The notes under the pieces: generated by a model
What the model saw: only the letters and a program-made list of their open reading frames with translations
Told to the model about the DNA's origin: nothing
Database searches by the model: none
Translations under genes and position numbers: made by a program
NCBI GenBank assembly: GCA_963832715.1
Contig: CAWHVB010000002.1
Coordinates: 248,001-312,000 of the forward strand
Direction of reading: 5' to 3'
Source of the DNA: DATFVA01 sp963832715
GTDB taxonomy: Bacteria > Bacteroidota > Ignavibacteria > Ignavibacteriales > Ignavibacteriaceae
Length of the DNA stretch: 64,000 bases
Shown: in pieces, positions 16,330-25,641 of the stretch
Numbering within the stretch: position 1 is the stretch's first letter
Layout of the letters: every line of letters starts with the position of its first letter

Positions 16330-17675
16330 TATAGTTTATTCACTGCTTCCTTAAATACTCTTCCACGGTGTTCATAGTTATCGTACATATCAAAACTTGC
16401 ACAGGCTGGTGACAATAAAACTATATCTCCCGGCCTGGCTTCAAGGTTTGACGCATGCACCACATCTTCCATGGTCTGCTTTACTTCAACTTTGATATCT
16501 TTATGGAAGAAATTGAATACTTTATCCGCTGAAGAACCTATAGCGTAAATTTTAATAACTTTTTCAAGCACGAGCGGTCTGATCTGGTTATAGTCGTTTC
16601 CTTTATCCTGCCCGCCCAGGATAAGGAATATCTGTCCCGGAAATCCCTTCAAAGCATACCAGACGGAATCAACATTTGTCGCCTTGGAATCATTTATATA
16701 TTTAACACCTTCTATCTCGCGTACAAATTCAAGTCTGTGCTCAACACCTTCAAAAGTTCTTAATCCTTTTATAATCAGCTGATTATCAAGACCAAATATT
16801 TTAGCAGCGGTTATTACCGCCATTGCATTAGCGATATTATGTTCACCAATCAGGTTTATATCAGAAACTTTGCAGCTGAATTTCAGATCGCTTTCTTCGT
16901 TGAAAAAGATATCTTCACCGGAATTATAGGTGCCGTTATTGAGTGCTTCCTTCAATGAGAAATAATATGATTTACTTTTATGCTTCTTTATTGAATTCAT
17001 TAAAAGATCATTGTCTTTATTAAGGATTAGAAAGTCATTTCCATCCTGGTTTCTATAAATCTGAAGCTTTGACTTAACATAATTTTCAAGCTTATTTTCA
17101 TAGCGGTTCAGATGATCGGGAGTAATATTCAATATCATAGCTATCTTCGGTTTGAATTTCTCAATCAAATCAAGCTGAAAACTGGAAACTTCAAGTGCCA
17201 CGAATTCATCTTCCTTTACATCATGAGCTATTTCAGAGAATGCAAATCCGATATTGCCGGCTAAATATGTTTTCTTCCCGCAGACATTAAACAGGTGACC
17301 GCATAAACTTGTTGTGGTGGTTTTACCATTCGTGCCTGTGATTGCAATTATGCTGCCTTTACAGACTGATGCTGCCAGCTCAAGCTCCCCAACAATCGTT
17401 ATTTTCTTTGATTCTGCTGTCTTTATGATTTCGGCGTTTGAAGGTACACCGGGACTAACTACCATTAGGTCGCAGTCAAACGCTTTTTCCGAATGTCCGC
17501 CTGTTTCAAAATCAATTTTATTAGCCTGCAGAGTCTCTGTATATTCCTGCACAGATTTCGCTGCTGCCGAATCAGTAACAAAAGCTTTCCCGCCAAGCCT
17601 GGTGATCAGCTTTGCTGCTCCGACACCGCTTCTTTTAGCACCAACTACTGTAACTTTTTTACCAGCTATATTCAT
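16329..17675 (-). CDS. murD: UDP-N-acetylmuramoyl-L-alanine-D-glutamate ligase MurD
   Basis: Adds D-Glu to the cell-wall precursor. 448 residues: the ATP loop AITGTNGKTTTT (111-122), NITPDHLNR in the central domain, INDSKATNVDSVWYAL at about 320-335 and LLSPACASFDMYDNYEHRG near the C-terminus, the last being a MurD signature. It overlaps ftsW by 1 nt and lies 3 bp after mraY. Confidence 0.97.
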   Translation of the reverse strand: MNIAGKKVTVVGAKRSGVGAAKLITRLGGKAFVTDSAAAKSVQEYTETLQANKIDFETGGHSEKAFDCDLMVVSPGVPSNAEIIKTAESKKITIVGELELAASVCKGSIIAITGTNGKTTTTSLCGHLFNVCGKKTYLAGNIGFAFSEIAHDVKEDEFVALEVSSFQLDLIEKFKPKIAMILNITPDHLNRYENKLENYVKSKLQIYRNQDGNDFLILNKDNDLLMNSIKKHKSKSYYFSLKEALNNGTYNSGEDIFFNEESDLKFSCKVSDINLIGEHNIANAMAVITAAKIFGLDNQLIIKGLRTFEGVEHRLEFVREIEGVKYINDSKATNVDSVWYALKGFPGQIFLILGGQDKGNDYNQIRPLVLEKVIKIYAIGSSADKVFNFFHKDIKVEVKQTMEDVVHASNLEARPGDIVLLSPACASFDMYDNYEHRGRVFKEAVNKL

Positions 17676-17678
17676 ACT

Positions 17679-18809
17679 TTATCTTATCTTAAATGAAGCC
17701 AGGCTTATTATGGCCAGTATAATTGCAATAATATAAAATCTTATTACAATCTTAGGTTCAGGCCAGCCCAGCATCTCAAAATGGTGATGTATGGGAGCCA
17801 TTCTGAATACTCTTCTCCCCTCACCGTATTTCTTTTTAGTTATTTTGAAGTAAACACGCTGTATAATAACTGAAATCGTCTCCAGGAAAAAAATTCCGCC
17901 CAGGATGGGTATCAATAATTCTTTCTTAATAAGTACTGCAAGAATACCGAAAGCACCTCCAAGTGCCAGTGATCCTGTATCACCCATAAAAACCTGGGCG
18001 GGATAGGAGTTAAACCAGAGAAATCCCAGTGAAGCTCCAACCAGTGCAGCAACAAAAACTGTAAGTTCACCTGCGCCGGGCAGATAAATGATGTTCAGAT
18101 AATTTGAGAAAATTGAATTACCGCTAACGTAGCTTATGATTGCCAGGGTGAGCATTACTATTGTAATCACCCCGATCGCGAGCCCATCAAGTCCGTCTGT
18201 TAAGTTGACAGCATTAGAAGTTGCCGTAACAATAAAGACAACAACAGGAATGTAGAAAATCGAAAAATCAAAATTAACATTCTTAAGAAAAGGTACTGTT
18301 GTTAATGAATGAATGCCTTCGAACTGCGGAGCAAAGTATATCACCGAACCGACGACCACACCGATTATTATTTGTCCCAGTAGCTTATACCTTGCGATTA
18401 ATCCATTAGGCAGTTTCTTAACTACTTTAAGGTAATCATCAAGAAATCCTACAACACTAAGCCAGATGGTACCGGCGAGAATAAGGATAATATAAATACT
18501 AAAGATATTAGACCAGAGCAGTACCGGGATAACCACACACAGAATAATTATTAAGCCCCCCATAGTAGGGGTGCCTGCCTTCGACCAGTGAAATTTTGGC
18601 CCGTCAATCTTTTTTGCCTCGCCTATCTGTTTCTGCTGAAGCTTGCGGATAATTTTGGGTCCCAGGTAGAACGAGAGGAACAAGGCCGTAATAGCTGACA
18701 AAGCCGACCGGAATGTGATAAACCGGAAGACATCAAATCCCGGGGGATTAAAAACTTTGTTTATATATTCTGATAGAAAGTAAAGCATCTTACCCGGCTT
18801 TTTCTTCAA
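17679..18809 (-). CDS. mraY: MraY, phospho-MurNAc-pentapeptide transferase
   Basis: Moves phospho-MurNAc-pentapeptide onto undecaprenyl phosphate, giving lipid I. 376-residue polytopic protein with GTPTMGG (about 78-84), FLDDYLK (about 122-128), the NLTDGLDGLAIG motif (about 202-213) and the late APIHHHFEMLGW motif (about 342-353). These hold the catalytic aspartates and the histidine cluster. Its first 20 nt overlap the end of murF. Confidence 0.98.
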   Translation of the reverse strand: MKKKPGKMLYFLSEYINKVFNPPGFDVFRFITFRSALSAITALFLSFYLGPKIIRKLQQKQIGEAKKIDGPKFHWSKAGTPTMGGLIIILCVVIPVLLWSNIFSIYIILILAGTIWLSVVGFLDDYLKVVKKLPNGLIARYKLLGQIIIGVVVGSVIYFAPQFEGIHSLTTVPFLKNVNFDFSIFYIPVVVFIVTATSNAVNLTDGLDGLAIGVITIVMLTLAIISYVSGNSIFSNYLNIIYLPGAGELTVFVAALVGASLGFLWFNSYPAQVFMGDTGSLALGGAFGILAVLIKKELLIPILGGIFFLETISVIIQRVYFKITKKKYGEGRRVFRMAPIHHHFEMLGWPEPKIVIRFYIIAIILAIISLASFKIR

Positions 18810-20178
18810 TAATTTTTACAAATTCTTCCATCTTCATTCCGCGCGAACCCTTAACCAGTATTACCGAATCAGAAAAATCCTGTTTAATTAAAAAGTCATG
18901 AAGCTTCTTTCTGCTGCTGAAATATGAAGCAGTTATGCTCTTCTTCTTCAGTTCTTCAAAAAGATTTTTCATCAGCGATCCTACCAGGTACACTTGGTCA
19001 AATTTGTTCGACTTCAGTGTTGAAGCTAACTTACGGTGAAATTCAGGCGCCTTTTCACCAAGCTCAAACATATCGCCAAGTACAGCAATCCTGTGTTTAT
19101 AAAGGCTGACCCTTCCGGCAAGGTTCATAGCTTCTTTCATAGAAACAGGACTCGCATTGTAGGTATCATCAATTAAAAGAAAATTCTTTTTTCTTTTAAC
19201 ATTTAATCTCTTCTCTATATTATTGAGTTTTTTTATTCCTTCAGATATTTCTTTTACCGAGAGACCGAGTGTAAAGGCTACAGCAGCGGCCGCAAGGATA
19301 TTCCTTGCATTGACCTCACCATATAAAGGAGAATTAACCTTCATTTTATTTTTTTTGTATGTGATTTCAATTTCGGGTCTTCCGTCGTCGGTATATCCGG
19401 TGACTTTTCCTCTTACAGCAGAGTTTGAATTGAACCCATAGGTAACTTTCTTTTTGTATCTGCCGGCAGCATTTTTCAATAATTTATCATCTTCATTGAT
19501 AAAAAGAGTTCCGTTCATTTCAGCAGTTGCTTTAAATAGTGCGGTTTTTTCTTTCAGGACGCCCTTTCTATTAATGAGGAACTCAAGATGAGATTCACCT
19601 ATATTGGTAATCATAGCATAATCAGGTAATGCAATGTTAGCAGTATATTCAATCTCTCCGAAATGATTCGTTCCCAATTCGGCAACCAGGACGTCATGTT
19701 TTTCATTCGTACTGAAAAGCGTGAGCGGAACACCAATATGATTATTATGATTGGCGATCGTTTTATTCACTTTGTACTTCGTACTTAGAAGCATGGCTAC
19801 CATCTCTTTTGTTGATGTTTTACCTGCACTGCCCGTTATCCCGATTATTTTAGAACTTAGTTTGTTTCTCCAGGTCCTTGCTAAATCACCTAACGCTTTA
19901 ACTGTATCTTCAACCGCTATAACAGGAACTTCAATTTCATTTAAAGATCTAAATTTCTTTTTATTAATAAGTACTGCACTGGCGCCATTAGACACTGCCT
20001 GATCAATAAAGGCATGCCCGTCAAACCTTTCACCTTTAACCGCAATAAATAAACACCTGACAGGAATATTCCTGGAATCAATCGATACATTTCTGATAGT
20101 TTCAAAATTATCAGGGTTATATATTACCGCCGATTCTAAATTAAATACGTCTTCAAGTGTAATTCCGATCCGTTTCAT
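18790..20178 (-). CDS. murF: MurF, UDP-MurNAc-tripeptide D-Ala-D-Ala ligase
   Basis: 462 residues. Adds D-Ala-D-Ala to the UDP-MurNAc-tripeptide. ATP loop GITGSAGKTSTKEM (112-125), followed by the N-H-N-x-x-G-V-P segment NNHIGVPLTL and the C-terminal DDTYNASPVSM motif. The N-terminal domain keeps SIDSRNIP...FIAVKGERFDGH, the MurE/F uridine-site pattern. It overlaps murE by 4 nt and mraY by 20 nt. Confidence 0.97.
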   Translation of the reverse strand: MKRIGITLEDVFNLESAVIYNPDNFETIRNVSIDSRNIPVRCLFIAVKGERFDGHAFIDQAVSNGASAVLINKKKFRSLNEIEVPVIAVEDTVKALGDLARTWRNKLSSKIIGITGSAGKTSTKEMVAMLLSTKYKVNKTIANHNNHIGVPLTLFSTNEKHDVLVAELGTNHFGEIEYTANIALPDYAMITNIGESHLEFLINRKGVLKEKTALFKATAEMNGTLFINEDDKLLKNAAGRYKKKVTYGFNSNSAVRGKVTGYTDDGRPEIEITYKKNKMKVNSPLYGEVNARNILAAAAVAFTLGLSVKEISEGIKKLNNIEKRLNVKRKKNFLLIDDTYNASPVSMKEAMNLAGRVSLYKHRIAVLGDMFELGEKAPEFHRKLASTLKSNKFDQVYLVGSLMKNLFEELKKKSITASYFSSRKKLHDFLIKQDFSDSVILVKGSRGMKMEEFVKIIEEKAG

Positions 20179-21644
20179 ACATTCAAATACTTGTCAGCCA
20201 CTTCCCTATCGGAAAAATGTCTTCTTACTCCTTTAATTTCCTGATACGTTTCATGTCCTTTTCCTGCAACAAGAATTACAGCATCAGGTTCACTCTCATT
20301 TATTGCATGTTTAATAGCTTCTTCACGATCTTCAATAATCTCAAAATTCTTTTTCGTAATTCCTGATTCTATTTCTTTGATAATATCCATAGGATCTTCA
20401 TTTCTCGGGTTATCAGATGTAATAAAAACCTTGTTGCTCAGATCTGAAGCTATCTTACCCATTACCGGCCGTTTTGTCTTATCCCTGTTTCCGCCGCATC
20501 CAAAGACTGTGTACACAGGGTGTTTATCCTTAACAATGCTTCTGATTGCCAGCAGTGTCTTTTCCAGGCTGTCGGCATTATGCGAGTAATCAATTATTAC
20601 TTTCTTACTTCCTTTACCCGTCATCTCAAACCTGCCAGGCACCTGTGGAGTATTTTTAATCCCCTTCACGGCTGTACCGGCCTCAATACCGAGCAGAACT
20701 GCAACTGCAAAAGCGAATGAAGCATTATATGCATTAAATTCGCCAACCAGCGATGTTGTTATTGCATAATCCCGGTTTTGGCTCCCAAGTGTGAAAGAAG
20801 TACCATCGAGGTTGTACGATATATCTTTAATAATAAAGTCTGCACCCGGCATCTTACCTAGTGAATATAGAGGAGCCACTCTATTTTCGATGATTCTTGG
20901 GGAAGATTTATCATCAACGTTGTATACGCCGAATGCAGACGAACTCAGGTTATCAAATAATATTTTTTTTGCCGAAAGATAATTTTCAAAATTTTTATGG
21001 AAATCGAGGTGATCTGAGGAGATGTTAGTAAAGACCGCTGCCGAAAAATTGAGACCATAAACACGTTTCAATGCAAGTGAATGGGATGATACCTCCATTA
21101 CAACGTGATTGCATCCGCTGTTGTACATCTCAAACAGAAGTTCATTCAGGTCATTTGATTCGGGCGTCGTAAGCGAAGATTCTATCTTTTTATCTCCTAT
21201 ATAATTTGCTATCGTTCCTAATAATCCTGTTTTATTTCCTGCGGTTTCCAGGATACTTTTTAGTATAAATGATGTTGTTGTTTTTCCTTTAGTTCCGGTT
21301 ATTCCTATCAGTTTAATTTTATCTGATATATTCTTGTAAAATCCTTTTGATATTTCAGCAAGAGCAGTTCTTGAATCTTTGACCAGGATCTTTGCCGCTT
21401 CAGTATGAAGAAAAATTTCATCGGGAACTGCATCATCATCTTCAAGAACAACTGCAAGAGCACCTTTATTGACGGCATCATTGATAAACCGGTGCCCGTC
21501 AACATTAAATCCTTTTATCGCAACAAATACGGATCCTCTTGTAACTTTTCGTGAATCATAGAAAATACCGGTAACATCTTTTCGCTGTACATTTCCAGCA
21601 ACCTGGATAACATGCACACTATTTATAAGTTCCGTAAGCTCCAT
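20175..21644 (-). CDS. murE: MurE, UDP-MurNAc-dipeptide meso-diaminopimelate ligase
   Basis: 489 residues. N-terminal FYDSRKVTRGSVFVAIKG uridine pocket, ATP loop GITGTKGKTTTS (114-125) and, near residue 415, the SDNPRNEDP motif. DNPR is the known selector for meso-diaminopimelate rather than lysine, so this organism should have DAP-type peptidoglycan. AGKGHETYQ near the end is also typical. Start and stop overlap ftsI and murF. Confidence 0.97.
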   Translation of the reverse strand: MELTELINSVHVIQVAGNVQRKDVTGIFYDSRKVTRGSVFVAIKGFNVDGHRFINDAVNKGALAVVLEDDDAVPDEIFLHTEAAKILVKDSRTALAEISKGFYKNISDKIKLIGITGTKGKTTTSFILKSILETAGNKTGLLGTIANYIGDKKIESSLTTPESNDLNELLFEMYNSGCNHVVMEVSSHSLALKRVYGLNFSAAVFTNISSDHLDFHKNFENYLSAKKILFDNLSSSAFGVYNVDDKSSPRIIENRVAPLYSLGKMPGADFIIKDISYNLDGTSFTLGSQNRDYAITTSLVGEFNAYNASFAFAVAVLLGIEAGTAVKGIKNTPQVPGRFEMTGKGSKKVIIDYSHNADSLEKTLLAIRSIVKDKHPVYTVFGCGGNRDKTKRPVMGKIASDLSNKVFITSDNPRNEDPMDIIKEIESGITKKNFEIIEDREEAIKHAINESEPDAVILVAGKGHETYQEIKGVRRHFSDREVADKYLNV

Positions 21645-23644
21645 TAATAAACAGATGTTCCATTAACTGAAATCTCTTTGCATTCCAGTTTACAAACCTG
21701 GCCTTTTCTAATTGGACTACCCGGGGCAAGGCTCTGTGAAACTACCATTCCCGTCCCGTTCATTTTATAGCTTATACCAAGTCTCGATAAAATCGACATA
21801 GCATCTTTGAGATGATAATTACTCAGATCGGGCATTATCTTCTTGTCTATGCAGACATCAATCAGGTCCGGATCAGGTGTATGATAAGATGCATTGGTAT
21901 AAACAACATTCTCATTCGTATTATTATCAACAGCCGCAACCTTAAGGTCCTTGTTTATTAACTCTTTATCTGAAGGCTTTAATAAACCCGGATCTCTTTC
22001 AATAATTCTCTGTGTTATATTTTTGAAAATAGGGGCTGCTGCAAGTCCCCCGTATCTTCCTACCTTGGGGGAATTTAATAAAATCAGGCAGATGATCTGC
22101 GGATTATCAGCAGGGAAAAATCCAATAAAGGAAGAATTATAATTTGCTTTCGAATAGCTTCCGTCAACAAGTCTTTGAGATGTACCGGTTTTTCCTCCTA
22201 TTGAAACTCCGTCGATCTTTGCATTCTTTCCAGTCCCGTTTTCAACAACTCCCACCAGCATTTTTCTCATCCTGAGGGAGGTCGATTCGGAAATAACTCT
22301 TCTTACCTCACGCGGTGAACTGACATCCACCGTCTTACCGTCCCTGCTTACTTCACGCGACAATATTCTGGGTTCATATAAAATTCCTCCATTGACTATC
22401 GCACAGTATGCGGTGATCAGCTGCAGAGGAGTTACAGCAATTTCGTACCCGAAAGACATAAAGGTTTTAGTCAGACTTCCCCACTCATCCGGTTTTTTCA
22501 AAGTTCCTTTAACTTCACCAGGCAGAGAAACCGAAGTGTAATTTCCGAATCCAAAACCGCGGATATATTTAAAGTATGAGTCATCGTCTATTCTCTGAAC
22601 GAGCTTTGAAATACCTATGTTGCTTGATTGTTCAATTATGCCCGTAACAGTAAGATAAGCGTGTTCGTGTGTATCGCTGATATAAACAGATTTGAATTTA
22701 TACCTTCCGTTTTCTACAAAAACATTCTCATTCTCTTTGCATAAATTCCTGTCAAGCAGAGACGCAAGTGTAAATGATTTAAATGTGGATCCGGGTTCAT
22801 AGGTATCTGTAATGGCCCTGTTTCTTCTCTGATCATCCGAAAAATCCCAGTAATTATTAGGGTTGAAATCCTCATTATTTGCCAGTGCAAGTATCTCGCC
22901 CGTATTAGGATTCATGATTATCCCGACACCCGAAGCAGCCTGATATTCTTTCACGCCGGCGGCCAATTCATCCTCAAGTATCGACTGGTAAGCTTTGTCG
23001 ATGGTAAGATATATGTTCATCCCGGGAATCGCGGGTTTGGTCTGTTCTTCCTCAACGGTAATCATATCTCCAATAGCATCTCTTTCAACAATCATTGCCC
23101 CGTCCTCCCCTGAGAGTATATCATCAAAAGATTTGGCAACTCCATTTACTCCGTTATAATCATTATTAACGTATCCAAGAACGTGAGAAGCGAGATCCTT
23201 GTAGTAATAAACCCGGGTGGGATCATCTACTGAAAAGACTGATGGCATTCTGAAGCTTTTCAGAAGTATTGCTTTTTCTCCCGAAACTTTCTTTTCCAGG
23301 CAGACATTTCTTCCTTTGGTCTTCATCAGGTTAAGGTAATAAGCCCTGGATTTTCCTAAGACCGAGGAGAATTTATCAGCGATCTTAATCTTATCCGAAG
23401 CAGATGTCATACGCATATCGGCAAAGAAGGAAATATCATCCCTGTTGTAAACCAGTAAAGAATTGTTCCTGTCGTATATTAATCCGCGTTCAGCTCTTAT
23501 TTTATCAACTGAAGTCTGCTGCCTTTCAGCATAGTACCTTAGCTCTTCACTTTTTACTATCTGAATATCTACCAATTTAATTACCAGTATCACAAAACTG
23601 ATAAAAGCAAACAGGACTATAAGCAGCACTCTTCGGTTAATCAT
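21644..23644 (-). CDS. ftsI: FtsI/PBP2B-type septal transpeptidase with one PASTA domain
   Basis: 666 residues: one membrane anchor (about 6-26), a PBP dimerisation domain (about 50-210), then the transpeptidase with active-site GSTFKSF (Ser at 286), SSN in IEQSSNIG, and GKTGTSQ. The C-terminal part is a single PASTA repeat (KKIMPDLSNYHLKDAMSIL...). PASTA tails are common in Gram-positive and some Chlorobi-side PBPs but absent from E. coli FtsI. It overlaps ftsL by 8 nt. Confidence 0.95.
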   Translation of the reverse strand: MINRRVLLIVLFAFISFVILVIKLVDIQIVKSEELRYYAERQQTSVDKIRAERGLIYDRNNSLLVYNRDDISFFADMRMTSASDKIKIADKFSSVLGKSRAYYLNLMKTKGRNVCLEKKVSGEKAILLKSFRMPSVFSVDDPTRVYYYKDLASHVLGYVNNDYNGVNGVAKSFDDILSGEDGAMIVERDAIGDMITVEEEQTKPAIPGMNIYLTIDKAYQSILEDELAAGVKEYQAASGVGIIMNPNTGEILALANNEDFNPNNYWDFSDDQRRNRAITDTYEPGSTFKSFTLASLLDRNLCKENENVFVENGRYKFKSVYISDTHEHAYLTVTGIIEQSSNIGISKLVQRIDDDSYFKYIRGFGFGNYTSVSLPGEVKGTLKKPDEWGSLTKTFMSFGYEIAVTPLQLITAYCAIVNGGILYEPRILSREVSRDGKTVDVSSPREVRRVISESTSLRMRKMLVGVVENGTGKNAKIDGVSIGGKTGTSQRLVDGSYSKANYNSSFIGFFPADNPQIICLILLNSPKVGRYGGLAAAPIFKNITQRIIERDPGLLKPSDKELINKDLKVAAVDNNTNENVVYTNASYHTPDPDLIDVCIDKKIMPDLSNYHLKDAMSILSRLGISYKMNGTGMVVSQSLAPGSPIRKGQVCKLECKEISVNGTSVY

Positions 23645-23969
23645 ACTTTTCTTTTAACTGGTTTTCTATATTTTCAACTTGTTCTTTATCTACCTGCACT
23701 TTTATTACAGGGGGGCCTCCTCTAATCATTCCGAGTTCTTTTTCTGCAATCTCCGTGATTCTTTCTTCTGAGGATAGTGACTGATGTTTTACCGTCAGGT
23801 TTACCTGCCAGTTATTTTTCAGATCAAGCTGTTTTTCCGAGAGTATTTTTTCTTTTGTAAGTTCTTCACACTTTAGTTTTATGCCTACATAAAAAAGGAT
23901 CAAAACAATAAAAGAAGTGAACAGCAAAATGCTGAAAAATAAAAATGGTTTCGCTCCTTTTTTCTTCAT
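23637..23969 (-). CDS. ftsL: FtsL-like small bitopic division protein
   Basis: 110 residues: basic start MKKKGAKPF, a membrane helix (about 8-29), then a coiled-coil-prone stretch and a short ERITEIAEKELGM segment, which is the usual FtsL/DivIC C-terminal pattern. Primary sequence is weakly conserved in this family; the slot between rsmH and ftsI and the topology carry the call. It would bridge FtsQ with FtsW/FtsI. Overlaps rsmH by 4 nt. Confidence 0.82.
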   Translation of the reverse strand: MKKKGAKPFLFFSILLFTSFIVLILFYVGIKLKCEELTKEKILSEKQLDLKNNWQVNLTVKHQSLSSEERITEIAEKELGMIRGGPPVIKVQVDKEQVENIENQLKEKYD

Positions 23970-24889
23970 ACTCTCTCAGCTGCTCTTAATTTTGCGCTCC
24001 TTGCACGTGGATTGACTGCAATTTCTTCCGCTGAAGGAACAATAGGTTTCCTGGTTAATATATTCAGCCGCCTTTCCTTATCGCACTGACATACCGGGTA
24101 TTCTTTGGGACAAATGCAGTCAAGCATTTCATACTTAAAAGTTTCCTTCACAATCCTGTCTTCAAGTGAGTGATAAGATATAATAACTATCCTTCCTCCT
24201 TTTTTAAGAAGACCGACGGACTTATCGAGGAAAGTTTTTAATGCGCCTAGTTCATCATTAACGTAAATTCTAAGCGACTGAAAAACTCTCGATAAGGTCT
24301 TATTCTGATGCTTAAAAGGAATAACACTTTTAATAATTTCCGCTAACCTGGAAGTTGTTTCAATTCTTGCTTCATTCCTTTTTCTGCAAATCTCTCTTGC
24401 TAATCTTCTTGAGTTTCTTTCCTCTCCGTATTTAAAGAAAATATCTGCCAGGTCTTCTTCGGAGAAAGAATTAATAATATCTGCAGCATTAACAACTTTC
24501 GATTTGTCCATCCTCAGATCCAGTTTTGCTTCTTCTCTGTATGTGAACCCCGACCCGGGATTATCCAGCTGATACGAAGAAACTCCAAGATCTGCAAAAA
24601 TTCCGTCAAAGAACCCGAAAGATTCTATCTTGCTTATTATATCTATTTCTGAAAAATTAAAATTATATAGTCTTGCCCGGTCATCTTTTATAAATTTTTC
24701 TTTCGAAAAACTGAACGCATTATTATCAACATCCGTGGCTGCAACAACTGCATCTTTATTCAGTAGGTTTAGGAACGCTTCCGTATGTCCGCCGAATCCA
24801 AGCGTCGCATCAAAATAAATTCCCGATTTATCTGTAATCAGGTAGTCAATAGTTTCATTCAGTAAAACGGGCGTATGATGAATCTTCAT
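23966..24889 (-). CDS. rsmH: RsmH (MraW), 16S rRNA C1402 N4-methyltransferase
   Basis: 307 residues. SAM-dependent methyltransferase acting on 16S rRNA. Begins HTPVLLNETIDYL, a hallmark of the family, then DATLGFGGHTEAFL, FADLGVSSYQLD, RVFQSLRIYVNDELG and YHSLEDRIVKE; the end carries NPRARSAKLRAAER. Start lies 2 bp after mraZ. Confidence 0.97.
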   Translation of the reverse strand: MKIHHTPVLLNETIDYLITDKSGIYFDATLGFGGHTEAFLNLLNKDAVVAATDVDNNAFSFSKEKFIKDDRARLYNFNFSEIDIISKIESFGFFDGIFADLGVSSYQLDNPGSGFTYREEAKLDLRMDKSKVVNAADIINSFSEEDLADIFFKYGEERNSRRLAREICRKRNEARIETTSRLAEIIKSVIPFKHQNKTLSRVFQSLRIYVNDELGALKTFLDKSVGLLKKGGRIVIISYHSLEDRIVKETFKYEMLDCICPKEYPVCQCDKERRLNILTRKPIVPSAEEIAVNPRARSAKLRAAERV

Positions 24890-24891
24890 CT

Positions 24892-25326
24892 TTACGCCAT
24901 AACTTTTGCTGCTATCTCTTCATAAGTTTCAGAAGATTGATCCAGGTACTCTTTATATCTCGCGGGGTTCCACAGCTCAATCTTCTTCAACGCACCCAGT
25001 ACGAGTACTTCTTTTTCAATCATTGCATATTCTAGTAAGTTCGGCGGAATTAAAATCCTTGATTGAGAATCAAGTTTATCTTCAGTCGCGTACTGAAGTA
25101 TCATTCTTATAAATTTTGCTTCCTGAGGATTAAAAGGATTAAGGTCAATCAGCTTTTGTTCAAAGTGCTGCCACTGGTCCATAGGATATACATCAATACA
25201 GTTGGCGGTACCCTGAGTCATTACAAAAGTATCGTTAGCCTCTGGTGAGAGCTGACGCCTTAATTTGGCGGGTATACTAAGCCTTCCTTTGGAATCAACT
25301 GAATATGTGTATTGTCCTCTGAACAA
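24892..25326 (-). CDS. mraZ: MraZ, transcriptional regulator of the dcw operon
   Basis: 144 residues with two AbrB-like SpoVT folds; DSKGRLSIPAKLR (about 11-23) and DSQSRILIPPNLL (about 84-96) are the two DNA-binding loops. The start is a TTG (25324-25326): the family nearly always begins MFRG, as here, and no better ATG exists. The ribosome-binding site is weak. MraZ is known in other bacteria to repress its own operon through GGG-containing repeats, which are present just upstream. Confidence 0.95.
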   Translation of the reverse strand: MFRGQYTYSVDSKGRLSIPAKLRRQLSPEANDTFVMTQGTANCIDVYPMDQWQHFEQKLIDLNPFNPQEAKFIRMILQYATEDKLDSQSRILIPPNLLEYAMIEKEVLVLGALKKIELWNPARYKEYLDQSSETYEEIAAKVMA

Positions 25327-25351
25327 ATTTTCAACTTTCTATGGAATAATT

Positions 25352-25376
25352 CACCACAATTCCCCACAACTCCCCA
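25352..25376 (-). promoter_or_regulatory. MraZ operator: three direct boxes at 10-bp spacing
   Basis: The minus strand reads TGGGG-AGTTG-TGGGG-AATTG-TGGTG: three TGG-box repeats, each separated by exactly 5 bp. This matches the known arrangement of MraZ boxes (TGGGN with 5-nt gaps) in gammaproteobacteria and mollicutes. They lie 26-50 bp before the mraZ start and just downstream of the predicted -10, so bound MraZ would block initiation. Confidence 0.82.
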
Positions 25377-25378
25377 AA

Positions 25379-25406
25379 ATTAACATAATTTAATCTGGAA
25401 AGTCAA
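25379..25406 (-). promoter_or_regulatory. Likely sigma-70-type promoter of the dcw operon
   Basis: TTGACT (25401-25406) and GTTAAT (25379-25384) are separated by 16 bp on the minus strand, directly upstream of the MraZ boxes. The -35 matches 5 of 6 consensus positions and the -10 matches 4 of 6. Confidence 0.5.
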
Positions 25407-25641
25407 GAAATTTTTTTCATTTTCACCACAAAAAGGTAAAGAAATCCGAAAGGTGACGTTTTTCTGTGATCATTGGACTATCATTGAATTTTAGAAGCAT
25501 GGTGAAGCAAGGCACAAGCCGGAAAACCCAGCTGCCATTTTCCAGGTATAAAATTGATGTAAGCAGAAAATACCTTTAGTTTTAAAAGATGTGCAAAAGC
25601 ATTTTTGCAAATTTATTATTTATTAGGGAGGGAAAGGAAAA

